A DNA stretch of 13,128 bases from an uncultured Sutterella sp. (GCA_905206345.1 CAJLGW010000058.1:1-13128); one strand, 5' to 3'; positions 1 through 9,607 are shown, numbered from the stretch's first letter. Numbers and translations are program-made. Notes: a model not told the origin generated them from the letters alone.

Positions 1-1357
1 AAATTACTGACTTTGTCAACTTATTTATCAATTTCACACGTTTTCGTGATGAACCATTGTGCCACTTTTGGGCAAGTTCATGGGCTTTTATGTTAGTCAG
101 ATGTCTTAGTTCAACGCATTGTTGTTTTTTAACAACCAACTCACCGTCCACCCAAACATGAGTGATGTCCTCGCGTCCTGCACTATAGAGCAGTTGCGTG
201 TGTGCGTCAAAAACAGGGACGGTATTAACGCCCGCTAAGTCAATGGCAATGATGTCAGCGTCCTTGCCGGCTTCTAGTGACCCGATGCGATCGTCCCAGC
301 CAATGGCCTTGGCACCACCCATCGTAGCGGCGTAGAGCAAATCTTCCACCTTCATGCTCGTGGGTTCGCCCGAGACGGCTTTACCGAGCATGGCAGCCAA
401 TCGCGTTTCACCCAACAAATCCAACTTGTCGTTACTGGCGACGCTATCGGTACCGATCGCGATGTTGATGCCCAAATCCATCATGTGTGCGATGGGCGAA
501 AAACCACTGGCTAACTTCAAGTTCGAGCACGGGCAGTGACAGACGCTGGCCCCCGCCTTAGCCAAAAGCTGCATTTCATTTTCATCAGGATGAACGGTAT
601 GCACGGAGACCAAGCGGTCAGATAAAAAGCCCAATTTCTGCAAGCGTTCAACAGGACGCATGCCGTACTCTTTCATGGACGTTTCGATTTCACTTTGCGT
701 TTCATCAATGTGCATGTGAATTTTCGTATCGTACTGATCGGCTAAGTCACGGCAACGGATGAGCGTTGCATCATCGACGGTGTAGGGGGCGTGAGGGCCA
801 ACCGAGACGCGAGTCTTTTGATGGCCTTGGAATTGTTCTAAAACTTCTTTAGCGCGGGCGTAATATTCATCCGCATCTTTAGCCATTGCAGACGGGAAAC
901 CGATAAAGAAGGCGGAAACCGTGCATTTCATGCCGGCATCATTGAGGCCACGAGCGACATCGGCGGGGAAGAAATAGTGATCGTTGGTGCAGGTGATGCC
1001 CGATCGCAACATTTCTTCGCCGGCCAACAATGAGCCTTCGTAGCAAAATTCTGGGCTCATGAGTTTGCCCTCTGCCGGCCAAATCTTGGTTGTCAACCAA
1101 TCCATCAACGGAAGGTCAGCACCCATGCCACGCAAAATATTCATCGGAGCGTGAGAGTGGGCGTTGATTAACCCCGGTAACACAATTTGGTTGGGTAAGT
1201 TGTAAACCGTTTGGGCTTCAACGTCGGCTGTTTCAGCAGTCGGCACGACCGCCACAACTTTGCCTTCATCAATCAAAACGGAGTGTTGCGCTAAAACAGC
1301 GCCTTTCGGTGCCATGGGCATAACCCAACCGGCGTGAATCAGGGTTTGGACTCGCAT
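1..1357 (-). CDS. mtaD: MTA/SAH deaminase-like amidohydrolase (TRZ/ATZ family), 3' end at window edge
   Basis: Zinc-type amidohydrolase, probably deaminating 5'-methylthioadenosine and/or S-adenosylhomocysteine in the cytosol. The frame is open for 452 codons from ATG 1357 to the left edge. The next codon begins with T, so the stop is probably the very next codon; family members are about 435-450 residues. Seen: PGLINAHSHAP with the metal-binding HxH at H67/H69, DLPLMDWL typical of the MtaD/SsnA/AtzB group (residues 81-88), GPHAPYT (188-193), HMHIDET with H216 and E219 (metal/catalytic), H253/H256, CHCPCSNLKLASG (273-285), and GTDSVASND with metal-binding D304. A Shine-Dalgarno AAAGAGG at 1370-1364 lies six bases before the ATG. 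A chlorohydrolase/deaminase near gyrA is common in Burkholderiales. The exact substrate cannot be fixed from sequence: guanine, cytosine and triazine hydrolases share this fold. Confidence 0.88.
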   Translation of the reverse strand, partial: MRVQTLIHAGWVMPMAPKGAVLAQHSVLIDEGKVVAVVPTAETADVEAQTVYNLPNQIVLPGLINAHSHAPMNILRGMGADLPLMDWLTTKIWPAEGKLMSPEFCYEGSLLAGEEMLRSGITCTNDHYFFPADVARGLNDAGMKCTVSAFFIGFPSAMAKDADEYYARAKEVLEQFQGHQKTRVSVGPHAPYTVDDATLIRCRDLADQYDTKIHMHIDETQSEIETSMKEYGMRPVERLQKLGFLSDRLVSVHTVHPDENEMQLLAKAGASVCHCPCSNLKLASGFSPIAHMMDLGINIAIGTDSVASNDKLDLLGETRLAAMLGKAVSGEPTSMKVEDLLYAATMGGAKAIGWDDRIGSLEAGKDADIIAIDLAGVNTVPVFDAHTQLLYSAGREDITHVWVDGELVVKKQQCVELRHLTNIKAHELAQKWHNGSSRKRVKLINKLTKSVI

Positions 1358-1363
1358 GCTAAA

Positions 1364-1392
1364 CCTCTTTAAATAATGACTCTGAGATTGTA
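1364..1392 (-). promoter_or_regulatory. Putative promoter and RBS of the leftward deaminase
   Basis: Read on the minus strand, the stretch ending at 1387 is TGATACAAT: a TG dinucleotide, one base, then the -10 hexamer TACAAT (1392-1387). This is an extended -10. No good -35 is seen 16-18 bases upstream, which fits an extended -10 promoter. The leader would be about 20-25 bases and includes the AAAGAGG ribosome binding site at 1370-1364. Confidence 0.45.
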
Positions 1393-1431
1393 TCAAGCTC
1401 AGGCACTGTCGTACCGTTTTGTTGGACTTGA

Positions 1432-1465
1432 GGGACTTTTTTGAAGAAAAATGCGTAAAAGTCTC
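1432..1465. repeat. Inverted repeat in the divergent deaminase/gyrA promoter region
   Basis: GGGACTTTT (1432-1440) pairs with AAAAGTCTC (1457-1465): nine pairs including one G-T, around a 16-base loop. No T-tract follows, so it is not a convincing terminator. It lies between the two divergent promoters and could be an operator or simply AT-rich chance pairing. The rest of 1393-1560 shows no gene. Confidence 0.3.
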
Positions 1466-1561
1466 CGAAACTTTTAAGTTGTATCGAAAAGTATCTTTCT
1501 AACTCATTGTTTTTTAAGGTGGAAATGATGAGTTTTGATGGGGATTTTTTCGGTCAATTTC

Positions 1562-1570
1562 TGATAAAAT
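1562..1570 (+). promoter_or_regulatory. Putative extended -10 promoter of gyrA
   Basis: TGATAAAAT is a TG, one base, then TAAAAT: an extended -10 element 38 bases before the gyrA ATG. The -35 position (about 1542-1547) is not conserved; a TTGATG at 1535-1540 is too far (24 bases). Transcription would start near 1577, giving a leader of about 30 bases. The gyrA ribosome binding site is weak (GGGA near 1595-1598). Confidence 0.45.
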
Positions 1571-1607
1571 CAACAGGTTATATTTCTATTAAACGGGAAA
1601 CTCATCA

Positions 1608-4343
1608 ATGTCGGATAACGAAGATATCAAAAACGAAGATACGTTGATTGAAGAGGAAGAACAAACGGAAGGTTCTGAGATCGGCTCCATGGTCGATATT
1701 GCTCAGGAGCTTTTGCCGGTTTCGCTTGAAACCGAAATGAAGCGCGCTTATCTTGACTATGCGATGAGTGTGATTGTTGGTCGTGCATTGCCTGACGTTC
1801 GTGACGGCTTAAAGCCTGTACACCGTCGTGTGCTCTACGCCATGGAACAAATGGGCAACACCTATAACCGCCCGACCAAGAAGTCGGCTCGTGTGGTTGG
1901 GGACGTGATCGGTAAATATCACCCGCACGGTGACTTCGCTGCTTACGAAACGATCGTTCGTATGGCTCAGCCCTTCTCCCTTCGTTACCCCTTGGTTTAC
2001 GGTCAAGGTAACTTCGGTAGCTTGGACGGTGACTCCGCCGCTGCCATGCGTTACACGGAAGTGAAGTTGCAGAAGTTGGCCGGTGAAATGTTGGCCGACA
2101 TCCGTCGCGGTACGGTGGACTTTGTTCCTAACTATGACAACTCCGAAAAAGAACCGACGGTGTTGCCAACACGCTTACCTCACTTGTTGATTAACGGCAG
2201 CGCCGGTATTGCTGTGGGGATGGCAACGAACATTCCGCCACACAACTTGGGTGAAACGGTTGATGCTTGCGTGCATTTATTGAATAACCCGCAAGCCACG
2301 ATTGACGATTTGATCAAATTTATGCCGGCCCCGGACTTTCCTACCGGCGGCATCATCTTTGGTTTAAAGGGTGTCGTTGACGGTTATCGCACGGGTCGCG
2401 GTCGTGTGGTGATGCGCGCCAAGACTCACTATGAAGAGTACGACAAGGGTCGTCGCACGCGTATCGTTGTGGACGAAATTCCGTATCAAGTCAATAAGAA
2501 AGTGCTCGTTGAGAGCATCGCTCACTTAATTAACGAAAAGCGCATTGAAGGCATTTCTGACTTACGTGACGAAACCGATAAAGACGGTGTTCGCGTGGTG
2601 ATGGATTTGAAAGCCGGTGTTGTTGCCGATGTGGTTTTAAATAACCTCTACAAGATGACGCAGTTGCAAGACTCGTTCGGTATCAACATGGTTGCCTTGG
2701 TTGATGGTCAACCGCAGCTACTCAATTTAAAACAAATCATCGAGGCTTTCTTGATGCATCGCCGTGAAGTGATTACGCGTCGTTGCATCTTTGACTTGCG
2801 TGAAGCACGTGGCCGTTGCCACATCTTGGAAGGTTTGGCCGTTGCTTTAGCCAATATTGATGACTTCATTGAAATCATTCGTAATGCACCGACCCCTGAA
2901 GTGGCTAAGACGGGCTTAATGAGCCGCGGTTGGGGCTCTGCTTTTGTGACCGATCTTTTGTCTCGCGCCGGTGAAAACGTGGACGGCTTCCGTCCGGAAG
3001 GGTTGGACGCTCACTTCGGTATGCACATTGATGAACAACGTTACTACTTGAGTGAAACGCAGGCTGACAGCATTTTGCAAATGCGCTTGCAACGTTTGAC
3101 GGGCCTTGAACAAGACAAGATTCTTCAAGAGTACAAGAACGTTACGCTCAACATTATCGATTTGTTGGACATTTTGGCCAACCCCGAACGCGTTCGTAAG
3201 ATCATCGAAGACGATCTCTTGGAAATTAAGACCGAATACAACGATGATCGTCGCAGTGAAATCGACCCGGCGGGTGACCCCAACTTCGATCCGCGTGATT
3301 TGATCCCGCGTCGCGAAATGGTGGTGACTTTGACGCGTGACGGTTACATCAAGACGCAACAAGTGTCTGACTATCAAGCCCAACGTCGTGGCGGCCAAGG
3401 TAAGAAGGCTGCAACGATGAAGGAAGGTGATTTGATTGATCAGCTCTTTATCGCCAACTCTCACGATCGTATTTTGTGCTTTAGCAATTTTGGTCGTATG
3501 TACTGCTTGGATGTGTACTCTTTGCCTGAAGGCTCTCGTACTTCCAAGGGCCGTCCGATCATCAATTCCGTGCCTTTGAGCGAAGGCGAGCGCATCACGG
3601 TGGTCTTGCCGATCACGGACTTTGACGACAAGCACTATGTGTTTATGGCAACGGCCAACGGTGTGGTGAAAAAGACCCGCTTGATTGACTTTGCTAATGT
3701 TCGTCGCTCCGGTATCAATGCTGCTGGTTTAGATGATGGAGACCACCTAATTGGTGTAGCCATTACCGATGGCGAACACGATGTGATGCTCTTCTCGGAT
3801 GCCGGTAAGTCGGTTCGCTTTGCCGAGTCTGACGTTCGTCCGATGGGTCGCAATGCTCGTGGCGTTCGTGGCATGATGTTAGAAGACGGTCAACAAGTCA
3901 TTGCCATGTTGGTGGCTGAAGACGAAACGCAAACGGTGTTGACGGCAACGGAAAACGGTTTCGGTAAGCGCACCGACATCGCCGAATACACCCGTCACGG
4001 TCGTGGCACGAAGGGGATGATCGCTATCCAAACGAGCGAACGTAACGGTAAGGTCGTTGCAGCCACTTTGGTTCACGACACTGACGAAATCATGATGTTG
4101 ACCCAAAAGGGCAAGATTGTGAGAACGTCGGTGAAGGATATCCGAGTGCTCAAGCGCGCTACGCAAGGTGTGACCTTGATTGCCTTGAAGGACGACAGTT
4201 TGGCCGCTATCTCTCGTATTGCCGAAGAGGACGTGGATGAAGAGGAAAAGGTGGAAGGAGCTCAAGAGGTAACGACTGAAGTCGCTACTCCTGAACAAAC
4301 TCCTGAGATTCAAGAAGAAGCCGGTGACACCGCTTCTGAGTAA
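1608..4343 (+). CDS. gyrA: DNA gyrase subunit A
   Basis: Breakage-reunion subunit of gyrase (with GyrB), introducing negative supercoils. At 911 residues it is a little longer than E. coli GyrA (875), because of an acidic N-terminal extension of about 27 residues and an acidic C-terminal tail (from about 870). Seen: SARVVGDVIGKYHPHGD at the start of the quinolone pocket, catalytic tyrosine Y149 in AAAMRYTE (E. coli Y122; offset 27), winged-helix and tower regions with EIPYQVNK and RDETDKDG, and a C-terminal beta-pinwheel whose GyrA box reads QRRGGQG (592-598) rather than QRRGGKG. Odd: in the quinolone region, E. coli positions 83, 87 and 104 are F110 (TTC), E114 and Y131. The gene has the biased codon use of a highly expressed gene. 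It is followed after six bases by serC, so the two are probably co-transcribed. Confidence 0.98.
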   Translation: MSDNEDIKNEDTLIEEEEQTEGSEIGSMVDIAQELLPVSLETEMKRAYLDYAMSVIVGRALPDVRDGLKPVHRRVLYAMEQMGNTYNRPTKKSARVVGDVIGKYHPHGDFAAYETIVRMAQPFSLRYPLVYGQGNFGSLDGDSAAAMRYTEVKLQKLAGEMLADIRRGTVDFVPNYDNSEKEPTVLPTRLPHLLINGSAGIAVGMATNIPPHNLGETVDACVHLLNNPQATIDDLIKFMPAPDFPTGGIIFGLKGVVDGYRTGRGRVVMRAKTHYEEYDKGRRTRIVVDEIPYQVNKKVLVESIAHLINEKRIEGISDLRDETDKDGVRVVMDLKAGVVADVVLNNLYKMTQLQDSFGINMVALVDGQPQLLNLKQIIEAFLMHRREVITRRCIFDLREARGRCHILEGLAVALANIDDFIEIIRNAPTPEVAKTGLMSRGWGSAFVTDLLSRAGENVDGFRPEGLDAHFGMHIDEQRYYLSETQADSILQMRLQRLTGLEQDKILQEYKNVTLNIIDLLDILANPERVRKIIEDDLLEIKTEYNDDRRSEIDPAGDPNFDPRDLIPRREMVVTLTRDGYIKTQQVSDYQAQRRGGQGKKAATMKEGDLIDQLFIANSHDRILCFSNFGRMYCLDVYSLPEGSRTSKGRPIINSVPLSEGERITVVLPITDFDDKHYVFMATANGVVKKTRLIDFANVRRSGINAAGLDDGDHLIGVAITDGEHDVMLFSDAGKSVRFAESDVRPMGRNARGVRGMMLEDGQQVIAMLVAEDETQTVLTATENGFGKRTDIAEYTRHGRGTKGMIAIQTSERNGKVVAATLVHDTDEIMMLTQKGKIVRTSVKDIRVLKRATQGVTLIALKDDSLAAISRIAEEDVDEEEKVEGAQEVTTEVATPEQTPEIQEEAGDTASE

Positions 4344-4349
4344 ACGCGT

Positions 4350-5396
4350 ATGACGCTTTATAACTTTGCCCCGGGGCCGTCGGTTTTGGCCCCGGCGGTA
4401 AAAGAAAAACTGGCTGCGATGGTATTGGATTGGGCTGACGGTTTGTCGTTGGCCGAATACCCCCATCGCAGTCCTGCATTTGAGGCACTTCTTGAGCAAA
4501 CGCGCCAAGGGGTTCGTCGCCTTTTAAATATTAGTGAGGACTACGAAGTTCTCTTTTTAATGGGCGGAGCCAGACAGCAATTCGATTGGATTGCTCGTAA
4601 CTTCTTAAAAAAGGGTGCGCTTTACTGGGTAAGCGGTCATTGGTCAAAAATGGCCGCCGAGATGGCAAAGCCCTTTGGTGAAGTAACGAGCCTTGAGACC
4701 ATCAATGAAACAACCGATGCAACTCACGCCGATTATGCGTTTGTCTGCGTTAATGAAACGATTGATGGGATCGAATTTCATCATTTACCGAAACTTTCCG
4801 TTCCTTGGGTCGTGGATGCTTCGAGCAACATCTTTTCGCGTCCAATGGACATGACGGGCGTCGGTTTACTGATGGCCGGAGCTCAGAAAAATGCAGGCAT
4901 TGCCGGTGTGACCATTGTTGTCATTCATAAAGACTTTTTAGCCAAGGCCGACGTGGGCGAAAAAGATCGCCTCTATTCTTATAAGGCTCATGCTCAAGCG
5001 GGCAGCATGTTGGTGACGCCACCGACCTTAGCCATCGGAGCGGTGAAGTGTGTGCTCGATTGGATTGAGGGCATGGGTGGCATTGAGGCGATGGAAAGAG
5101 TCAATTCTCAAAAAGCCACACTTATCTATAAGACGATTGATGAGAGTAACGGTTTTTATCGTCCTCGCGTTGAAGGGGAAAATCGCAGTCGCATGAATGT
5201 GGTGTTTGATTTACCCAATGAGACGCTATTAGAAGAATTCCTCAAGGGGGCTCAAGAGCGCGGTTTATTAAATCTTCGCGGTCACCGCAGTGCCGGTGGC
5301 ATCCGAGCTTCGATTTATAATGCCATGCCGATCGAGGGGGTGAAGGCCTTGGTCGACTGGATGAACACATTTCAAACAAAATGGGCAGAACAATGA
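4350..5396 (+). CDS. serC: Phosphoserine aminotransferase
   Basis: PLP-dependent class V aminotransferase that makes O-phosphoserine from 3-phosphohydroxypyruvate and glutamate (serine synthesis) and acts in pyridoxal 5'-phosphate synthesis. Its 348 residues are slightly short of E. coli SerC (362). Seen: FAPGPSVL near the N-terminus, substrate-carboxylate HR at H39-R40 (context YPHRSPAF; many homologs have MSHRSKEF), phosphate-binding GGAR (72-75), NETIDG (135-140), PLP-ring aspartate D156 in VVDASSN, Schiff-base lysine K180 in GAQKNAG, RSRMNVVF, and the C-terminal GHRSAGGIRASIYNAMP. It starts six bases after the gyrA stop with no clear Shine-Dalgarno, so translation is probably coupled to gyrA. 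Its stop overlaps the likely cmk start as ATGA. In many betaproteobacteria pheA follows here; it does not in this window. Confidence 0.96.
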   Translation: MTLYNFAPGPSVLAPAVKEKLAAMVLDWADGLSLAEYPHRSPAFEALLEQTRQGVRRLLNISEDYEVLFLMGGARQQFDWIARNFLKKGALYWVSGHWSKMAAEMAKPFGEVTSLETINETTDATHADYAFVCVNETIDGIEFHHLPKLSVPWVVDASSNIFSRPMDMTGVGLLMAGAQKNAGIAGVTIVVIHKDFLAKADVGEKDRLYSYKAHAQAGSMLVTPPTLAIGAVKCVLDWIEGMGGIEAMERVNSQKATLIYKTIDESNGFYRPRVEGENRSRMNVVFDLPNETLLEEFLKGAQERGLLNLRGHRSAGGIRASIYNAMPIEGVKALVDWMNTFQTKWAEQ

Positions 5397-6052
5397 CAGT
5401 AACTGTAATTACGATTGACGGACCGACGGCTTCTGGTAAAGGTACGGTGGCTTCTCGTGTGGCCGATGCATTGGGTTTTCACTATTTAGATAGTGGTGCC
5501 TTGTACCGTTTAACTGCCTATCGCGCTTTAAAACATAACGTTGCTTTAGATAATGCAACCGAAGTTGCCAAACTTGCCCTTGAAATGCAACCGATCTTTA
5601 AAGATGGTGAAATTTATTTAGATGGCGAGACGGTAACGAACGCCATTCGTCAAGAAGAAGTGGGAATTGCTGCTAGCAAAGTGGCGGCCCTGGGTGAGGT
5701 TCGTACGGCTTTGGTGAGCGTGCAAAAGCGCTCTGCCCAAGCGCCCGGCCTTGTCGCAGACGGCCGCGACATGGGTAGTGTGATCTTTCCTGAGGCGCCC
5801 TTAAAAGTCTTTTTAACGGCAAGCGCCGAGGCTCGAGCACAACGCCGATATAATCAGTTGAAACAAAAGGGAATTTCCGCTAATATTGACACCCTTACGC
5901 ACGACTTGCGTGAACGCGACCGTCGAGATATGGAGCGCGCCGTGTGTCCTTTGGCACCCGCAGCCGATGCAAAGATTCTAGATTCCTCGAATTTGGGGAT
6001 CGAAGAAACCGTGGCTCAAGTCCTTCAATGGTACAACGAGTCACAACAATAA
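5393..6052 (+). CDS. cmk: Cytidylate kinase
   Basis: Phosphorylates CMP and dCMP to the diphosphates with ATP. From ATG 5393 the protein has 219 residues, near E. coli Cmk (227). Seen: P-loop GPTASGKGT (10-18), DSGALYRLTAYRAL (33-46), DGRDMGSVIFP (123-133) for CMP binding, the lid-region arginines, and RDRRDMERAVCPL (175-187). Start choice: an in-frame ATG at 5381 would add MGRT, but 5393 gives the ATGA overlap with the serC stop and places the hydrophobic first strand (VTVITIDG) at the usual distance from the N-terminus. The overlap implies coupling to serC. A terminator-like hairpin follows at 6072. The usual aroA neighbour is absent. Confidence 0.95.
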   Translation: MTVTVITIDGPTASGKGTVASRVADALGFHYLDSGALYRLTAYRALKHNVALDNATEVAKLALEMQPIFKDGEIYLDGETVTNAIRQEEVGIAASKVAALGEVRTALVSVQKRSAQAPGLVADGRDMGSVIFPEAPLKVFLTASAEARAQRRYNQLKQKGISANIDTLTHDLRERDRRDMERAVCPLAPAADAKILDSSNLGIEETVAQVLQWYNESQQ

Positions 6053-6071
6053 GGCCTGAGAAATCAAGCCG

Positions 6072-6107
6072 ATCGGTAACCCGACAATGGTGTCGGCCCG
6101 ATTTTTT
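6072..6107 (+). terminator. Intrinsic terminator or attenuator between cmk and rpsA
   Basis: CCGACA (6081-6086) pairs with TGTCGG (6091-6096) around ATGG. An outer stem ATCGG (6072-6076) with CCGAT (6098-6102) extends it, followed by six T (6102-6107). It probably lowers read-through from the gyrA-serC-cmk unit so that rpsA is set by its own promoter. Confidence 0.7.
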
Positions 6108-6167
6108 AACTAACCCAGCGAACTCTCAAATGCCAATATTTGAAGTACGCTGTTTTTATCTTAGAAC
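6108..6167 (+). promoter_or_regulatory. rpsA leader without Shine-Dalgarno, with a small hairpin
   Basis: The 60 bases between the terminator and the rpsA ATG contain TCAAAT (6126-6131) paired with ATTTGA (6138-6143) around six bases. The bases just before the ATG (TTTTTATCTTAGAAC) contain no purine-rich ribosome binding site. In E. coli, rpsA is likewise translated from a structured leader without a good Shine-Dalgarno and is repressed by free S1; the same logic is inferred here. I could not place a confident promoter. Confidence 0.45.
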
Positions 6168-7862
<1,695 letters not shown>

Positions 7863-7872
7863 TCGGAGAAGC

Positions 7873-8187
7873 ATGGTGGATGCCATGACCAAATCCGAGC
7901 TGATTGAACGGCTCGCTAACCAAAATCCGCGTGTTACGGCACGCGACGTTGACGAAACCGTCAAGGCGGTCTTGGATGCAATGACGGCGGCTATGGCTGG
8001 CGGCAGTCGCATCGAGATCCGCGGGTTTGGCAGCTTCACGTTGAATCATCGCCCGAGTCGCGTCGGACGCAATCCGAAGAGCGGCGAAAGCGTGATGGTT
8101 CCTGAGAAGTTTGTGCCTCACTTTAAGGCGGGTAAGGAATTGCGCGAACGCGTTGATGCTGCATTGCAGGATCAATTAAGTAAGTAA
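7873..8187 (+). CDS. ihfB: Integration host factor subunit beta
   Basis: DNA-bending HU/IHF-family protein that pairs with IhfA in nucleoid organisation, transcription and recombination. 104 residues from ATG 7873, or 100 from ATG 7885, which gives the usual family start MTKSEL. Seen: the helical N-terminal half TKSELIERLANQ, IEIRGFGSFTLNHR (47-60), the DNA-clamping arm GRNPKSGE with the intercalating proline P68, and VPHFKAGKELRERV at the C-terminus. KSELIER, IEIRGFGSF and VPHFK(A/P)GKELR closely match E. coli IhfB rather than HU or IhfA. GGAG at 7865 is four bases from the first ATG and GGTGG at 7875 is five from the second, so the start is open. It is the last gene of the block; a strong terminator follows. 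Confidence 0.96.
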   Translation: MVDAMTKSELIERLANQNPRVTARDVDETVKAVLDAMTAAMAGGSRIEIRGFGSFTLNHRPSRVGRNPKSGESVMVPEKFVPHFKAGKELRERVDAALQDQLSK

Positions 8188-8206
8188 TTTCTTGCGTCGA
8201 CAAGTA

Positions 8207-8240
8207 CAAAGGGGACTTTAGGCAACTAAGGTCCCTTTTG
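8207..8240 (+). terminator. Strong intrinsic terminator after ihfB
   Basis: A 15-pair stem (8207-8221 with 8226-8240, two G-T wobbles) closed by a GCAA tetraloop. Its 3' arm ends in CCCTTTTG, so the T-run is part of the stem. It ends the gyrA-ihfB cluster. Because the 5' arm is A-rich it could also work on the opposite strand. Confidence 0.8.
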
Positions 8241-8290
8241 TCGTCTTGGGCTCAAAAAAGTCTCCCTTTTCTTCAGTATTGGTAACAATT

Positions 8291-8330
8291 CCCTAAGAAC
8301 AAAGCCTTAGAGAGGAGGGTTTTCTAAGGT
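8291..8330. repeat. CTAAG/CTTAG repeats with a hairpin upstream of the transporter promoter
   Basis: CCTTAGA (8305-8311) pairs with TCTAAGG (8323-8329) around a purine-rich loop. Another CTAAG lies at 8293-8297 and CTAAGG recurs in the preceding terminator arm (8226-8231). The hairpin lies 10-40 bases upstream of the putative -35, so it would not be in the transporter transcript. It could be an operator; no regulator is visible nearby. Confidence 0.3.
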
Positions 8331-8340
8331 GTTTGCCCCA

Positions 8341-8399
8341 TTAGCCCCGATAAGTCTCACTCCTATAATAGAAGGAACCTCTTTTCTTTTTGTTAGAGA
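8341..8399 (+). promoter_or_regulatory. Promoter and RBS of the membrane transporter gene
   Basis: A perfect TATAAT at 8364-8369 with a weak -35 (TTAGCC, 8341-8346) at the ideal 17-base spacing. Transcription would begin near 8376. AGAGA at 8395-8399 is six bases before the ATG at 8406 and serves as ribosome binding site. The remaining 8241-8340 shows no gene. Confidence 0.6.
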
Positions 8400-8405
8400 C
8401 TTATT

Positions 8406-9593
8406 ATGTATAACTTTCTTACCGCATTCGTCATCTGCGGTGGCGTCATCATCTTAGGTGAAGTCATCTCCACATTAACAAAGGCTTGGGTCCCATCAGT
8501 TTTCGCATCTGCCTGTATTTTGTTGGTGGGCTATTGGACTGTTTTGCCGTATGACTTGGTCAAGGACTCGTTCCTTGTGCCGTTTGGTTCCACCTTGGGT
8601 ATTTTCCTTTTGATCGTCCACATGGGGACAGTGATCAGTTTGAAGACCTTGATAGAACAATGGCGTACCGTGACCATTTGTTTGGCAGGCTTGGTCGGCA
8701 TGTGTTTGACCGTCTACTACCTTTGCCCCTTCTTCATGGATCATGCTTTGGTGATCAGCGGTTTGCCGCCGTTAACGGGTGGTGTGGTGGCTGCCACGAT
8801 GATGCAAGCCGCTGCTGAAGCTCAAGGCCTCAAGACCGCAGCTGTGTTTGCTATTTCCATGTACTGTATTCAAGGCTTTGCCGGTTATCCGTTGACGGCC
8901 ATTTGCATGAAGATGGAAGGTAAGCGCCTTTTGGCCGAATACCGTGGCGGTCAACGTGTGGACGCTGCTGAATTGGCTGCTGTGAAGTCTGTGACGGCTC
9001 TTCCCTCTAGCCGACGTCGTGGTCCTTTGGCTTTGCCCGATAGCTGGAACTCCCCGGTTGTGATCCTCACGAAGATGGGTATCGTGGCTTGGTTGGCCTT
9101 TATGACGGGTACGTGGACGGGCGTGAGCGGTGCTGTTTGGGCATTGCTCTACGGTGTGATTTTCTGCTCCTTGGGTTTCTTGGAAACGGATGTTTTGCAC
9201 CGCGCTAACTCCTTTAACATCTTGATGTTTGCTTTGACGATGTTCGTCTTCCAAGGTTTGAAGGACTGCACGCCTGAAATGTTGTTGGGCATCATCACGC
9301 CGATGGTCATCATGATTGTGATCGGTGTGGCCGGCATGGCAATCTTCGCTTACGTGATTGCTAAGGTTTTGAAGCAATCCTTTGCTATGAGTTTTTCCAA
9401 CTGCTTGACGGCACTCTACGGCTTCCCGTTTAACGCCATTATTACGGAATCGACCTGTAAGGTTATGGCTCAAACGAAGGAAGAAGAAGAATTCTTGATG
9501 AGTAAGATGTTCCCCTCGATGATCGTGGGTGGCTTCGTGACAGTGACGATTGCCTCTGTCGTGATTGCCGGTGTCTTCGTCAATCTCTTGTAA
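8406..9593 (+). CDS. Polytopic membrane transporter, resembles glutamate:Na+ symporter (ESS/GltS) family
   Basis: 395 residues with about 10-12 hydrophobic segments (near 4-24, 28-48, 58-78, 87-110, 112-135, 141-165, 214-236, 238-258, 267-285, 290-318, 325-345, 370-394), so an inner-membrane protein. Two pseudo-symmetric halves are joined by a charged loop at about 170-212. The first half has PLTGGVVAATMMQAAAEAQG (122-141) and the second SNCLTALYGFPFNAIIT, placed like the two glycine/small-residue hairpins of GltS-type carriers. This family call is by overall pattern, not by a diagnostic motif. It has its own promoter, and an M20D amidohydrolase lies downstream, now separated by the IscB element. 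The natural substrate could be an N-acylated amino acid, peptide or dicarboxylate cleaved by that enzyme (inference). Other ion-coupled organic-anion carriers remain possible. Confidence 0.82.
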   Translation: MYNFLTAFVICGGVIILGEVISTLTKAWVPSVFASACILLVGYWTVLPYDLVKDSFLVPFGSTLGIFLLIVHMGTVISLKTLIEQWRTVTICLAGLVGMCLTVYYLCPFFMDHALVISGLPPLTGGVVAATMMQAAAEAQGLKTAAVFAISMYCIQGFAGYPLTAICMKMEGKRLLAEYRGGQRVDAAELAAVKSVTALPSSRRRGPLALPDSWNSPVVILTKMGIVAWLAFMTGTWTGVSGAVWALLYGVIFCSLGFLETDVLHRANSFNILMFALTMFVFQGLKDCTPEMLLGIITPMVIMIVIGVAGMAIFAYVIAKVLKQSFAMSFSNCLTALYGFPFNAIITESTCKVMAQTKEEEEFLMSKMFPSMIVGGFVTVTIASVVIAGVFVNLL

Positions 9594-9607
9594 TTGAACT
9601 CCTTAAG

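Noticed and set aside
2916..3635. 239-codon minus-strand open frame inside gyrA
   Set aside because: Shadow of gyrA codon bias; low-complexity His/Arg/Thr-rich translation without recognisable motifs.
8256..8276. Similarity between a T/C-rich stretch after ihfB and the gyrA upstream inverted repeat (AAAAGTCTCC)
   Set aside because: Only about ten bases shared in low-complexity sequence; not enough to call a repeat family.
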